Below, one piece after another: positions 35,247-46,405 of a stretch of DNA of 64,000 nt. The notes under the pieces are model-generated. The model made no database searches, was not told the DNA's origin, and saw nothing but the letters and a program-made list of their open reading frames with translations. The position numbers and the translations under genes are program-made. Source of the DNA: Purshia tridentata (taxonomy: Eukaryota > Streptophyta > Magnoliopsida > Rosales > Rosaceae); contig QANT01000869.1 in assembly GCA_003254885.1 (NCBI GenBank), positions 1 through 64,000 of the forward strand, in the 5' to 3' direction. The first letter of the stretch is position 1, and each line of letters opens with the position of its first letter.

Positions 35247-35763
35247 TCATTCCTACTTAATTTCTTTTGGAAACCAAATTTAGAACCCCCAGTAAGAAGT
35301 AAACTATCATTGAAAGGGTCTTACTGGTTAGAACTTTGAATTATTGCTGCACAACAAAACATTCGACAAAAACATTGCTAAAAATATGAAATTCAAATAC
35401 AAGTACATTATATGATCTTAGCTTAGCAGCTAATGGAAATAGACTTGTTGACTTGAAAAATGACTATAGGTATTTTCATATTTATATTCCTGCAGTAATG
35501 TCATTCCTACTTAATTTCTTTTGGAAACCAAATGGAACACAAATTTAGAACCCCCAGTAAGAAGTAAACTATCATTGAAAGGGTCTTACTAGTTAGAACT
35601 TTGAATTATTGCTGCACAACAAAACATTCGACAAAAACATTGCTAAAAATATGAAAATCAAATACAAGTACATTATATGATCTTAGCTTAGCAGCTAATG
35701 GAAATAGACTTGTTGACTTGAAAAATCACTATAGGTATTTTCATATTTATATTCCTGCAGTAC
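35247..35763 (+). repeat. Direct tandem duplication of about 254 bp
   Basis: Copy 1 (35247-35500) and copy 2 (35501-35763) both start TCATTCCTACTTAATTTC and end ATTCCTGCAGTA. They are almost identical apart from about nine extra bases in copy 2 (GGAACACAA) and a few substitutions. No coding content is evident. Confidence 0.95.
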
Positions 35764-35772
35764 AAAAGCAGA

Positions 35773-35775
<3 letters not shown>

Positions 35776-35811
<36 letters not shown>
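35776..35811. repeat. GA dinucleotide microsatellite
   Basis: About 18 AG repeats directly follow the tandem duplication. More GA-rich sequence follows at 36330-36430. Confidence 0.95.
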
Positions 35812-35813
<2 letters not shown>

Positions 35814-37059
35814 GCACCAAAATCACTACCAAGCTTCATCAATCCTTCTGATGTTGACCTGTTAACAAAGAAAGTGTACCAAAAAAATTAAAAATCTGTG
35901 ACTCGTCAGCCACTTCTGTTCCTCAACAATTTTCTTTATTCGTTTCTAACACATCACACTAGCTGAAACAATAGCAATCTCTCATTAACCAATGAAACAC
36001 CAATAACACATCACACTAGCTGAAACAATAACAATAACAATATCGTTGCTAGAAATCCGTTTGTTTCTTGGCAACGATTTGCCGCCATGATTGGGTGGAT
36101 GCAAGGGCAATCAAAGGGTGTCATCGTGTTCAGAACAACGAGAGGACAAAATCTGATAGGTCCAATAAAAATAAATCACGGCTAGAGTTAACTGTCGGTT
36201 TTTGCCTCATATTGTCGGGTGACTGGATGGATGATCAAAGGCTATGGGAAGGGAAGATGAAGAAGAGGCGAGCATGGGAAAATGAGTCTCGCCGCCATAT
36301 ATCCATGGTCAGACGGTGATATATTGAGGAGAGAGAGAGAGAGAGTGTGTGATGGTGAAGAGAGGGAGAGAGAATGAGAGAGAGATGTTGAGTTTGAAAT
36401 GAGAGAAATGAGAGAGGGAGTGGGAGAGAGTGTAGAGTTCTTTGAGTCTGTTTAAGTAGTGAATGTGGATAATGGTAAAAAAAATTAGTGACTAGTGTGG
36501 AGTTTAGAGTTTATTTCCCTCTAATGTATTTAACATAAAAATAATATTTGAATTGTCCAATAATATCAAATATAATCATCAGTGAAAAAAAATTATTTAA
36601 CCATTTGCTTATCAACATAATCATATTAGTGCTTACAGAAAACAATGTGTTCATCTATTTATTTGATAATCATACTTATATGACTAAAAATTTTCATTAG
36701 ACTAATTTTTGCTCAAATGAGGTCAAAGGCCTATAAATGGAGGAGATAATCGAGAGTCAAATTATCAATTTGGGTGTTGAAGTAAATGCTTTAGAGCAAG
36801 AAGGTAACAAGTTATAACTTTAGTGCAAAAAAAATATATATATAATATTAGTTACAAAGTGCATATCAAGAATAGCAAATTAATGCACATATCAATGGTT
36901 TCATATTCTCTTTTCTATAGGTATGCCATATATATGTAAGTGTACACGTTGCCAAGAATGTGCTTACCAAAACATGAAAATAAAATCTCCTACCTATATT
37001 TCAAGATTCAAATTAGCAAACTAAGCATGACCCAAAGAGAAAGAGCAAGAAAGAAAATT
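35812..37059. other. Intergenic, GA-rich in part, no gene seen
   Basis: The only ORF of note (36068-36319, 83 aa) has no recognisable domain or partner. TCACACTAGCTGAAACAATA is repeated at about 35955 and 36009. The region precedes peptide gene C. Confidence 0.45.
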
Positions 37060-37512
37060 TCAAATGAGTAAAAAAGAGAAATTCATACCAGTTCCAAGGA
37101 TATCAGAGCGTATGGACTCCTCCATACAACTAGGATTGTAGCCATAATGATCATGTTTTGGAAAAGCAATCTTAATCAAACATAGAAGGTAACACTCGAG
37201 AAAAACACCCCACGGCTCGGGATGTTTAATCAATAATTTATGCGTGCACTCCTCCTCACAATGCTCTTCGATCATGGCCTTTCTCAGACCAGTCCAATGC
37301 AACAAGTGTTTCACTAGTTTTATTTGATCTTGAGGGGATGATGAGGGATGGAGATGCTTATGATTATGGGGATGAAGTCCACATGGGAAGGTATCATGAG
37401 AGGGATTAGAAAGAGGGAGATCAGAAGATGAATAAGGTTCATTGGCTTTTCCTACAACTAACATGGGCGCAAGTACAGAAACTACCACTGATACCACCAC
37501 AAGTTTCTTCAT
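37060..37512 (-). CDS. Small secreted CX3C peptide C (longer, His-rich)
   Basis: The ORF encodes 150 aa, starting at ATG 37512 (MKKLVVVSVVVSVLAPMLVVG), with a signal peptide of about 22 residues. A His/Pro/Ser-rich spacer (LHPHNHKHLHPSSS) is absent from A and B. Then come DQIKLVKHLLHWTGLR and C-EEE-C, 17 residues, C-YLL-C. It is clearly related to A and B (QIKL..LLH, CYLLC) but more diverged. The last 25 or so residues after SCMEES could be read-through of a splice donor (a GTATGA follows GGAACTG near 37089), so the C terminus is uncertain. Function is unknown. Confidence 0.65.
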   Translation of the reverse strand: MKKLVVVSVVVSVLAPMLVVGKANEPYSSSDLPLSNPSHDTFPCGLHPHNHKHLHPSSSPQDQIKLVKHLLHWTGLRKAMIEEHCEEECTHKLLIKHPEPWGVFLECYLLCLIKIAFPKHDHYGYNPSCMEESIRSDILGTGMNFSFLLI

Positions 37513-37898
37513 CTTTACTATTATAAAGTTAGAATAAAAGTTCGGTGTTACAGGCTTCACTAAAAATATGATTACCCAAAATACCCTTCATTTAACAAAA
37601 TAGTCATATTGAAACAACTTATTATTAAATGAGGGTATAGTTGTAAAATATAACTATTAAAATGAAATTAAAAAAGACACCCTACTAATTTAAAACATGG
37701 AGAGAGTGGTAGGAAGTAATAAAACAACGAGAATAAAATTAGAAAAAAATACAGTCTAAGTAACAATTAACACATGCAAAGGGAGTGTCAAAAAGCTAGT
37801 AACTATGTACATATCTAGCTCTTTTCTCTCTATAAAGGTTTTGTTACTTTGGACCTCATATTTTATAACGTGCAAGTTTTACCATATATATACATATG

Positions 37899-37985
37899 AT
37901 CAGCTTCAAAAACTGAGTTAGGGCACAATCAACACCATCAGTACCACTAGAAGATTCTTCACAGCTAAGTGAAGATAAAGTCTTT
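37899..37985 (-). pseudogene. Decayed signal-peptide fragment of a CX3C peptide gene
   Basis: The sequence closely resembles the start of peptide gene A (the KNLLVV-MVLIVP signal-peptide region) together with its upstream DNA, but the body of the gene is missing. It is a broken copy with no coding capacity left and forms the proximal end of the duplicated block 37899-38697. Confidence 0.75.
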
Positions 37986-38697
37986 TTTCCTTATACCTAA
38001 AGCACATTTTTGTTATATTTAGAAACGGTCCATTTTATAGGTTCCAGGTTTTAGTATTCATAGTTGCATGTTGACGATTAATGTTGTTTTAATTAACACC
38101 TTTAAAAAAAAGGGTCAATTTCAGGCATTCGTATGGCACTCTATTTTTTTGTGGAAAAAGAATATAAAATATTCATTTTAGATTTTAAGAGGCCAATGAA
38201 CCCTTATAAGAGTCAGTTGATCGATCATTATCAACTTTTGAAAAGTTTTGTTTCTATATTTTATATTTGGATTATATATATAATATTTTTAAAAAGTTAA
38301 TATATAAATTTTAGGATTTAATATATTCATAAATTCCCTCATGCAGGTTATCATTGTTATGATTTTTTATTATTTTTATAGAATTCACCATTTTAGCATA
38401 TAAAGTTTTATATCTTGGAGTATAGAGTTCCTCAATTAGATTTTTTGTTTTATCCCGTACATATTTTGAGAGTTAAAATATAAAATTTAACTGAGGAACA
38501 AAAGCATAATATTATCATAAGAGTTAAAATTAAAGAATAAGTCTCAATTGACAATTTATACCCTAAATCATTAAGCCCTACCACAATAAGATCAAAAGGT
38601 GTAAAAGAAAAAAAAAAGCTTAAAATTAATATAACCGTCCATTCGTTAATTAAAGAACATATGTCATGTAGAGAGAAATGCCCTTAATATATTTACA
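37899..38697 (-). repeat. Duplicated 5' region of the peptide cluster, copy 2
   Basis: The second copy of the roughly 800-bp block found at 31365-32172, in the same orientation, sits upstream of no intact gene. Divergence from copy 1 is moderate, with many small indels. It conserves the TTATATATATAATA box (about 38272). Confidence 0.8.
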
Positions 38698-39119
38698 TTA
38701 ATTTTATTACGTCTTACTTTGAATATTCATATACTTTACCATCCTATATGACTTCACCCTTTAACTTCTATTTTTTTTCACGCCCCTTTCTCTTCCAAGT
38801 CTCTCCTCTAAGTTCTTGTCTCCTCTTTATTCCGTATGGGCAGCTCCCGCTTTCGTTCCTGAGGCAAAGAAATAAAAAGGCATGAGTTCAAACATATGGT
38901 AATTAAAACTGAATTTCAAATGAATAAATAAGAAAAAATGTTTTCAAGTTCAAATAGATATAATCATTAATTAATTAAATGGGAATTACAAATGAATGTT
39001 GAAGCAATGAAAAAAGTTATATATGTATAGTAGCAATAACGTTAGATTCATTAAATTTGTTTACAAAATCTGTTTGCAAAATATATGAAATTCAGAATTA
39101 CCACAATTTGAATAAATAA

Positions 39120-39345
39120 AATAATGACACATGCATCAATCATTTTGGTAAAACCTGATGAAATAAATGCCTTGGTAATGTTATATGATCATCTCCAACC
39201 ATTGATGAGAATTGTTAACAAGTTTATGGGGAAGTCTAGAAGGATAGAAATGAGTGAGACCAGGAGGGACAGACAAAAGGGAAGGTTCTTCTTGACCAGC
39301 TTGCACTCTTACTACAATTAACTTGAGCACAAAATGACTACATAG
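39120..39345 (-). pseudogene. Decayed CX3C peptide gene copy
   Basis: On the minus strand the DNA resembles the gene family from the signal-peptide end through the VGD-I-LP--LFH segment (39120-39215) and the following acid-Ala-Cys. It is degraded and not coding. It marks at least a fifth member of the cluster. The short plus-strand ORF over it (39124-39321) is incidental. Confidence 0.6.
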
Positions 39346-40647
39346 ATTATGCATGAGTTCGCAATTTAATTCAAATTATTTTAATTTTACATTTTTTAAA
39401 GATTGTGTTTCTATTAATATTGTAATTAGATTCAATTTATCAAAATCGAGATGAAAAATTTTGACATGAAATCACTTAATTGGCTCTGAAGTAAAAAATT
39501 ACGACATTAATGAAAAATGATCATAAAAAATACGTTAAAATGACGAGAACCATAGCGTGATTCCTCCATAGTACATCGACCAAAAATATCTTTTTGTTCA
39601 AATTGTATGGAGAGCAAAATGAGAGTTTCTCAGCAAAATAATATATAGAGCTTGTTTATGACGTGGCAAAATCACATCCACTCGATTTGTAGACCTGGGA
39701 TGAAGAAAACACGAGTGTAACTAAAGGTAAATGCATGGGATCCGAACCCTGGGAACCAAAATTTTCATGCTTCGACCAGTGAAAAAGGAACCAGAAGAAC
39801 TCAGCGCTGTTAATTAGAGTCTGACCGTCGAGACGGCGAGTTCTCGGGTTTGCGGATCTTAGTATTCGGGCCAAACCCGTAAGTACTCTCAAATAATGCT
39901 AACTATGTTAACTCCAATTTATCGTCCTGACTTTCCTAGTGTTTGGATTTTCAGTCAAAGTTTCGATCTCTATACGTATTTTAGGAGTTGTATGTATGTA
40001 TCAAATTTTCTGTTTGGTTCCCTAGGAAATCAAATCAAATCAAATTGAAATTGGATTGAAATTTAACTTTAATAGGACGGATAGTTGTTTTGAGCTCTGC
40101 TAAGGGTGTAGGTGTTTTCCTGTTGTAGTTCAAACTATTGTGAATATATCCCCAATTCGTTCTTTTATTAGAGTTCTATTTTATTTTCCTGCGTTTTCTG
40201 AGCTACCAATCGAGTTTTAGCGTAATATGAAGACAAACACCAACAATTTATTGAAAAAAGTTTCGACTTTTCAAGTTGGATTTGATTGCTTAACTCTCAT
40301 TTGGTATAGAGAATGATTTTCTTTTTTCTTACAATATAATAGCAAAATCATTGTAATCTTTGATATTGATGGTTGTTCGAATTGGAAGTAATTTTATGAT
40401 TGCATGACTTGTGATGATTAAAGTGAGTATTTATTGCTGTGCTCTGGTGATGTTTTGATCAATTAGAAGTTGCGTTTGGACAACCAACTGGATGATATTT
40501 AGTGTTAGCCAAATATCAATTTTGCAGAATGTTGTATTACAGGATTAAGTCGTTTTGTGTAGGTTGGTCTTTGAATTTCTTTATTTGTTGAACCTGCAAG
40601 TTAGATATATTCTGAGATTTCCATAAGGGGTTTCACTTTTCTTTCAG
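39346..40647 (+). promoter_or_regulatory. Promoter, leader exon and leader intron of FRS gene B
   Basis: The coding exon begins directly after TTTCTTTCAG, so a 5' UTR intron is likely. A good donor (AACCC/GTAAGTAC) lies at about 39881, which would give a non-coding leader exon just upstream and an intron of about 767 bp. Gene C has the same layout. No other gene is seen. Confidence 0.6.
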
Positions 40648-42651
40648 ATGGAAGTAGCCTCTCTTAACTGTGATCAAGTACCGGATGGTGAGTGCAATTT
40701 GATTGCAGCTGATAGAGATGGTGTGTTCGCAGAATTAGGTGGTCAAAAATGTGCTGTTGAAGGAAGAAAGGAATTTGTTGCACCTGCCGTTGGAATGGAG
40801 TTTGAGTCTTATGATGATGCTTATAATTATTACAATTGCTATGCTAAGGAGGTGGGATTTCGCGTTAGAGTGAAGAATTCATGGTTTAAGAGGAACAGTA
40901 GAGAGAAGTATGGCGCAGTACTCTGTTGCAGCAGCCAGGGTTTCAAAAGAATTAAAGATGTGAACCGTTTAAGAAAGGAAACAAGGACTGGCTGTCCTGC
41001 AATGATAAGGATGAGGTTAGTGGACTCCAAAAGGTGGAGAATACTTGAAGTTACACTTGATCATAACCACTTGTTAGGTGCTAAGATCTACAAATCGATT
41101 AAGAAGATAGGAAGTGGAACCAAAAGGAAGTCACAGTCAAGTTCAGATGCAGAAAAACGAACAATTAAGTTGTACCGAGCACTTGTGATAGATTCAGGGG
41201 GTAATGGGACCTCAAATTCGAATGCTACAGAAGTCAGGAATTTTTCTGACCATCCCAATCAGTTGAACTTAAAAAAAGGCGACACACAAGCAATCTATAA
41301 TTACTTCTGCCGAATGCAATTGACTAATCCAAACTTCTTTTACTTGATGGATCTCAATGATGATGGGCGTCTAAGGAATGTGTTCTGGGTAGATGCTAGG
41401 TCTAGGGCGGCATGTGGTTATTTTGGTGATGTTATATATTTTGATAACACATATTTGTCAAACAAATATGAGATACCACTTGTGGTATTTGTGGGAATAA
41501 ATCACCATGGCCAATCCGTAGTGCTAGGTTGTGCCCTGCTTGCTGGGGAGACGACAGAATCTTATATCTGGTTGTTCAAAGCTTGGCTTACATGTGTGTC
41601 AGGACGATCTCCACAAACAATTATTACTGATAGATGCAAGGCTTTGCAGAGTGCAATTGCAGAGGTATTTCCAAGATGTCATCATCGTTTTGGTCTGTCA
41701 CACATCATTAAGAAAGTTCCAGAAAAATTGGGAGGATTGCGGAACTATGATACCATTAGGAAGACGTTGATTAAAGCAGTTTATGAAACTCTAAAGGTGA
41801 TTGAATTTGAAGCAGCTTGGGGGTTCATGATTCAGCGTTTTGGAATTAGTGATCATGAGTGGCTTCGATCTTTGTATGAAGACCGATTTCGGTGGGCTCC
41901 AGTTTATTTGAAAGAGACATCTTTTGCTGGTATGTCAGCTGCACGTCCAGGTGAAACCTTAAGTCCATTTTTCGACAGATACGTACACAAACAAACTCCA
42001 CTGAAAGAATTTCTTGATAAATATGAATTGGCTCTACAAAAGAAGCATAAGGAAGAAGCTCTTGCAGATATTGAGTCAAGAAGCTCAAGTCCCACATTGA
42101 GAACAAGATGTTCTTTTGAGTTACAGCTCTCAAAAGTCTACACAAGAGAAATATTCAAGAAGTTTCAGTTTGAAGTGGAGGAAATGTATTCTTGTTTTAG
42201 CACTACACAGTTACACATTGATGGGCCAATCATAATATTCTTGGTCAAGGAGCGTGTTATGGCTGACGGAAACCGGCGAGAGATAAGAGATTATGAAGTT
42301 CTGTACAACCGAACAGCAGGTGAGGTTCGATGCATTTGCAGTTGCTTTAACTTCTACGGGTATTTATGTCGGCATGCATTATGTGTGCTCAACTTTAATG
42401 GAGTGGAGGAAATCCCTTCTAAGTACATTTTGCCACGGTGGAAAAAGGATTACAAGCGTTTATATATACCAGATCAGGGTTCCAATAATGTTGATGTTAC
42501 TGACCGTGTGCAATGGTTCAATCAGTTGTATAGAAGTTCATTGCAAATTGTAGAGGAAGGTGCGATTTCTCTTGGCCATTACAAAGCAGCTTTGCAAGCA
42601 TTTGAAGAGTCATTGAATAGGGTACATGATGTAGAACACAAGCATGAATAA
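40648..42651 (+). CDS. FRS6: FRS6/FRS8-like transcription factor B (domesticated MULE transposase)
   Basis: A single coding exon of 667 aa, starting MEVASLNCD immediately after an intron acceptor. The FAR1 zinc-finger domain spans about residues 47-142 (GMEFESYDDAYNYYNCYAKE..GCPAM..LDHNHL). The MULE domain is about 245-358 (FDNTYLSN; ITDRCKAL), and the SWIM finger CICSCF..YLCRHAL about 558-580. Both Asp positions of the old DDE site remain, but the usual RxCLSH motif reads RFGLSH, so a Cys kept in A and C is lost. Overall it is closer to A than to C. It is expected to be a nuclear DNA-binding regulator; transposition activity is not expected. Confidence 0.93.
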   Translation: MEVASLNCDQVPDGECNLIAADRDGVFAELGGQKCAVEGRKEFVAPAVGMEFESYDDAYNYYNCYAKEVGFRVRVKNSWFKRNSREKYGAVLCCSSQGFKRIKDVNRLRKETRTGCPAMIRMRLVDSKRWRILEVTLDHNHLLGAKIYKSIKKIGSGTKRKSQSSSDAEKRTIKLYRALVIDSGGNGTSNSNATEVRNFSDHPNQLNLKKGDTQAIYNYFCRMQLTNPNFFYLMDLNDDGRLRNVFWVDARSRAACGYFGDVIYFDNTYLSNKYEIPLVVFVGINHHGQSVVLGCALLAGETTESYIWLFKAWLTCVSGRSPQTIITDRCKALQSAIAEVFPRCHHRFGLSHIIKKVPEKLGGLRNYDTIRKTLIKAVYETLKVIEFEAAWGFMIQRFGISDHEWLRSLYEDRFRWAPVYLKETSFAGMSAARPGETLSPFFDRYVHKQTPLKEFLDKYELALQKKHKEEALADIESRSSSPTLRTRCSFELQLSKVYTREIFKKFQFEVEEMYSCFSTTQLHIDGPIIIFLVKERVMADGNRREIRDYEVLYNRTAGEVRCICSCFNFYGYLCRHALCVLNFNGVEEIPSKYILPRWKKDYKRLYIPDQGSNNVDVTDRVQWFNQLYRSSLQIVEEGAISLGHYKAALQAFEESLNRVHDVEHKHE

Positions 42652-44398
42652 CTTGTAATGATAAGGTGCAACATCTTTTGTAATTATAACTTAAGAGTTA
42701 TTCTTTTCCTCCTCTCTTTTTTATACCCTTCAATCAGTTATCGGTGCAGAATGTGGATGCCATAAATAAGCAGGGGCTATGGGGTCAGCTTGTATGTTAT
42801 TTCCTCATCTATATTTATGCAGTCATAGAATCACCAGGTTTTGGATTGTATTGTGATGATCTATGTAATTTGGCACAAATTGTCTATACCATAGTCGCAG
42901 GTCGTACTAAAAACATTTCATAGAGGGGTAGAAAGAAAAGGAAAGAAAGAGAGAACCATTAGAAACATGATGTTGAACCATCAAATCAAGTCCTGGACTT
43001 ATCTCAACACTAACTCATTATCTCATCCACCTTCATCACTTGGGCTAATCCCATTGATTTTGTGAGTGTAGCGCCAGAAAATCAAACAAGGGTGACGAGC
43101 GTATTTACCATCCATCACACCCACACCTAATACTGGTTTGTTGAATAGTTAGATAATATGTTTTTTTATTATTGAAAGCTAATAGTTGGTAATTGATATG
43201 ATATTTGTTGTCATTTTAAATTAAGAGAGGAAACATATAAAATGCAATTGCCAAGTAGCCCAAAGAAAGAGAGAAAAAAGTTACATGTATTTGAGCTAAA
43301 GCCTTGTAACATAATACGGAGTTTAAATTAACAGTTTTGACAATGTTAAATGCCAAATAATTGACAAAGTATATATAGGATTATTCTCTATTGCAGTCTT
43401 TGTAGATATATTCGCAATATAGATACTTTAAAAATACATAGAGCATTTGAAGGTTAGTACCTCAAATATGTAAGCATTTGAACGTAATAATATTTCGTAA
43501 TATAGACACTATAACAAAATCCAGGGCTGGCTGCGTGGAAGCCTATGAAATCTTGGACTAAAACCATATAGGGGCATTTCTGATATTTTACCGTAATACC
43601 ATACTTCAGTTCAGTTGGACTGGCCAGTGGCCACTTTGTACGTCACGCGCCACTCTTCTTTCTCCGCGAGTATACTTGCCGCTTCTCCGTAAACTCTCCC
43701 GCGAGATCCCCGATCAGGTAACCCTAGCGACCCATCGAATTCTGATTCATTTTGTCAAAAGTTCTCCCCTTTGTTTGTTTTCCGAGAAAATTGCAGTATT
43801 CAAGAAAAGAAACCAAAATTCTGAAATATCATTTGTATGTATATGACTTAATTCTCAAATTTGTCTAGTTTTGTTTCACTAATTTTAACTTAAATTAAAT
43901 AGTTTAGTTTATGTTTGTCAAAATAACTTAAGAGTTGCACGTTGGTTGGTGGCTGAGAAAATGGAGTAAAGTCTAGAAAGGGTTGTTGGACTCTTTGTTG
44001 TTTCAACTTTCCAACAATGTGAGAAAAAGGTTGCTGAACAATACCCAATTGAAGCTGAATTGGTATTTGCTTTTCCAATTTATAATAATGCAAATTTTAG
44101 AATTCAAGATTTGGTTTCTCTTTTTTAGGAGATAACTCTAGATTTGTAGGGTTTTAGGACTCTAGATGGTAGAGAAATCAGTAAATAGTTACTAGCTTGG
44201 AGGATTTGTATTCAAATGTTCAATTAAGGTGCTCATTCTATTGGGAAAAAACTTTTAGAGAAAGTGGAGGGCAATAAATTTGTAGACTGGGTTATGTGAT
44301 AAATTATTTATGCTAATTGTAATTGGCTTTGACTTGATCTTACTAATTCATCTCCCTTTCCTTATTAACTGGTATCTTGGTTTTATATCTGGTTATAG
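42652..44398. other. 3' flank of FRS gene B and promoter/leader of FRS gene C
   Basis: No independent gene is seen. A likely non-coding leader exon of gene C ends at CCCGATCAG/GTAACC (about 43717), and its intron runs to the TATAG just before 44399. The leader lacks an ATG. Confidence 0.55.
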
Positions 44399-46405
44399 AT
44401 GGATGAAGTTTCTCTCAACACCGAGCCAACAGGTGATGATGATGCTGATGGATATGAGATTGAAGGAGACTGTGCAATGACAGAGTTCATCAGTCAAACT
44501 GGCATTATCCAAGGAGAGAACCCTCTCCCTCCTGTTGTTGGAATGGAATTTGATTCTTACGAGGATGTATATTACTTCTACAATTGCTATGCCAAGCAAC
44601 ATGGATTTGGGGTTAGAGTAAGCAACACATGGTATAGAAAGAGCAAGGAAAGATACAGAGGAAAACTTAGCTGCAGTAGTGCAGGTTTTAAAAAGAAGAG
44701 TGAAGCAAATCGACCAAGGCCAGAGACACGAACTGGTTGTCCAGCGATGATAAAATTCAGGTTAATGGACTCCAACAGGTGGAGAATTATTGAAGTTGAG
44801 CTTGAGCACAACCACTTGATTAGCCCAGCAAGTGGAAAATTTTATAAATCCCACAAGAGCATAGGTGTTGGAACCAAAAGAACGTTGCAGTTAGATACTG
44901 CTGAAGAAGTAAAAAAGATCAGGCTATTCCGAACAGTGATTGTTGATTCTGAGGGTAATGGAAGCATAGATGTTGATGAAGGAGAATCTGGGAATAGAGT
45001 TGACTACTCTAATCAATTGAAGCTTAAAGAAGGAGATGCTCAAGCTATTCAGAATTACTTTTCTCTCTTGCAATTAATGGATCCAAACTTCTTTTATGTG
45101 GTGGATCTAAATGAGAAAGGATGCTTGAGAAATTTGTTTTGGGCTGATGCTAGGACTAGGGTTGCTTACAGTTATTTCTCTGACGTAGTTGCCATTGACA
45201 CTACATGCTTGGAAAATAAATTTGAAGTCCCACTGGTCTCGTTTATTGGAGTAAATCATCATGGACAGTCTGTGCTGCTGGGTTGTGGTTTACTTGCAAG
45301 TGGGACAATTGAATCCTATACATGGTTGTTTAGAGCTTGGCTTACATGCATATTAGGACGCCCTCCACAAGCCATCATTTCTGACCAATGTAGAATTTTG
45401 CAAGCTGCTATTGCTGATGTTTTCCCTAGAGCTTCTCATTGTCTTTGCTTATCGCATATAATGCAAAAGGTTTCAGAAAATTTAGGAGGATTGTTTGAGT
45501 ATGAAGCAATTAAAGCAGCTTTGGGTAGAGCAGTTTACTACTCTTTGAGGGTGGAGGAATTTGAAGCAGCTTGGGAGGATATGGTCCAGCGTCATGGAAT
45601 TAGAGATCATAAATGGCTTCAAGAATTATATGAAGATCGGAAGCGCTGGGTTCCAGTGTATTTGAAGGATATATTTCTGGCAGGGATGTTCCCTATGCAA
45701 CCAAGTGAAATTGTCTCTTCATATTTTGAAGAATTTCTGGATAAAAATAGTTCTTTGAAGGAATTTTTAGATAAGTACGATCAAGCTCTGCAAACACATC
45801 ATCAACTGGAAGCCTTGGCAGATTTAGATTCAAGAAATTCAAGTTATATGTTGAAATCAAGATGTTATTTTGAGTTGCAACTCTCAAAATGGTACACTAA
45901 TGACATCTTGAGGAAGTTTGAAAAGGAGGTAGAGGGAATGTACTCTTGTTTTAGCACCAGAAAATTGAATGCTGATGGGCCAATAATAACATATATAGTG
46001 AAGGAACAAACTGAAGTCGATGGGAATAGGAGGGAGATGAGAGATTATGAGGTTTTGTATAATCCTTCTGAGATGGAGGTCCTTTGCATCTGTGGCATGT
46101 TCAACTTGAGAGGATATTTATGCAGGCACGCACTGTCTGTCCTTAACCAAAATGGTATCGAGGAGATTCCAGCTCAATACATTGTTTCACGATGGAGAAA
46201 GGATATGAAGCGCAATTATATTTTTGATCACAGCTGCAGTGGCATTGATATTAATAATCCAGTTCACAGGTATGATCATTTATATAAATGCATTGTACAA
46301 GTTGTGGAGGAAGGGAGGAAATCACAAGACCGATACAAGGTTGCATTTCAGGCATTGGATGAGATACTGAACAAGCTTTGTCTTACAGAAGATCCCGCCC
46401 TGTAA
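44399..46405 (+). CDS. FRS6: FRS6/FRS8-like transcription factor C (domesticated MULE transposase)
   Basis: A single coding exon of 668 aa (MDEVSLNTEPTGDDD), again starting right at an intron acceptor. The FAR1 domain is about residues 46-140 (GMEFDSYEDVYYFYNCYAKQHGF; GCPAM; LEHNHL). The MULE domain is about 241-360 (IDTTCLEN; ISDQCRIL; SHCLCLSHIMQ), and the SWIM finger CICGMF..YLCRHAL about 561-578. It is the most diverged of the three in this window but keeps the motifs whose residues changed in A or B. It lies next to HUS1, where Arabidopsis has FRS6 (At1g52520, from memory), so it may be the positional orthologue. Confidence 0.93.
   Translation: MDEVSLNTEPTGDDDADGYEIEGDCAMTEFISQTGIIQGENPLPPVVGMEFDSYEDVYYFYNCYAKQHGFGVRVSNTWYRKSKERYRGKLSCSSAGFKKKSEANRPRPETRTGCPAMIKFRLMDSNRWRIIEVELEHNHLISPASGKFYKSHKSIGVGTKRTLQLDTAEEVKKIRLFRTVIVDSEGNGSIDVDEGESGNRVDYSNQLKLKEGDAQAIQNYFSLLQLMDPNFFYVVDLNEKGCLRNLFWADARTRVAYSYFSDVVAIDTTCLENKFEVPLVSFIGVNHHGQSVLLGCGLLASGTIESYTWLFRAWLTCILGRPPQAIISDQCRILQAAIADVFPRASHCLCLSHIMQKVSENLGGLFEYEAIKAALGRAVYYSLRVEEFEAAWEDMVQRHGIRDHKWLQELYEDRKRWVPVYLKDIFLAGMFPMQPSEIVSSYFEEFLDKNSSLKEFLDKYDQALQTHHQLEALADLDSRNSSYMLKSRCYFELQLSKWYTNDILRKFEKEVEGMYSCFSTRKLNADGPIITYIVKEQTEVDGNRREMRDYEVLYNPSEMEVLCICGMFNLRGYLCRHALSVLNQNGIEEIPAQYIVSRWRKDMKRNYIFDHSCSGIDINNPVHRYDHLYKCIVQVVEEGRKSQDRYKVAFQALDEILNKLCLTEDPAL

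Noticed and set aside
36068-36319. 83-codon plus-strand ORF in GA-rich DNA
   Set aside because: Composition driven by repeats; no domain and no partner.
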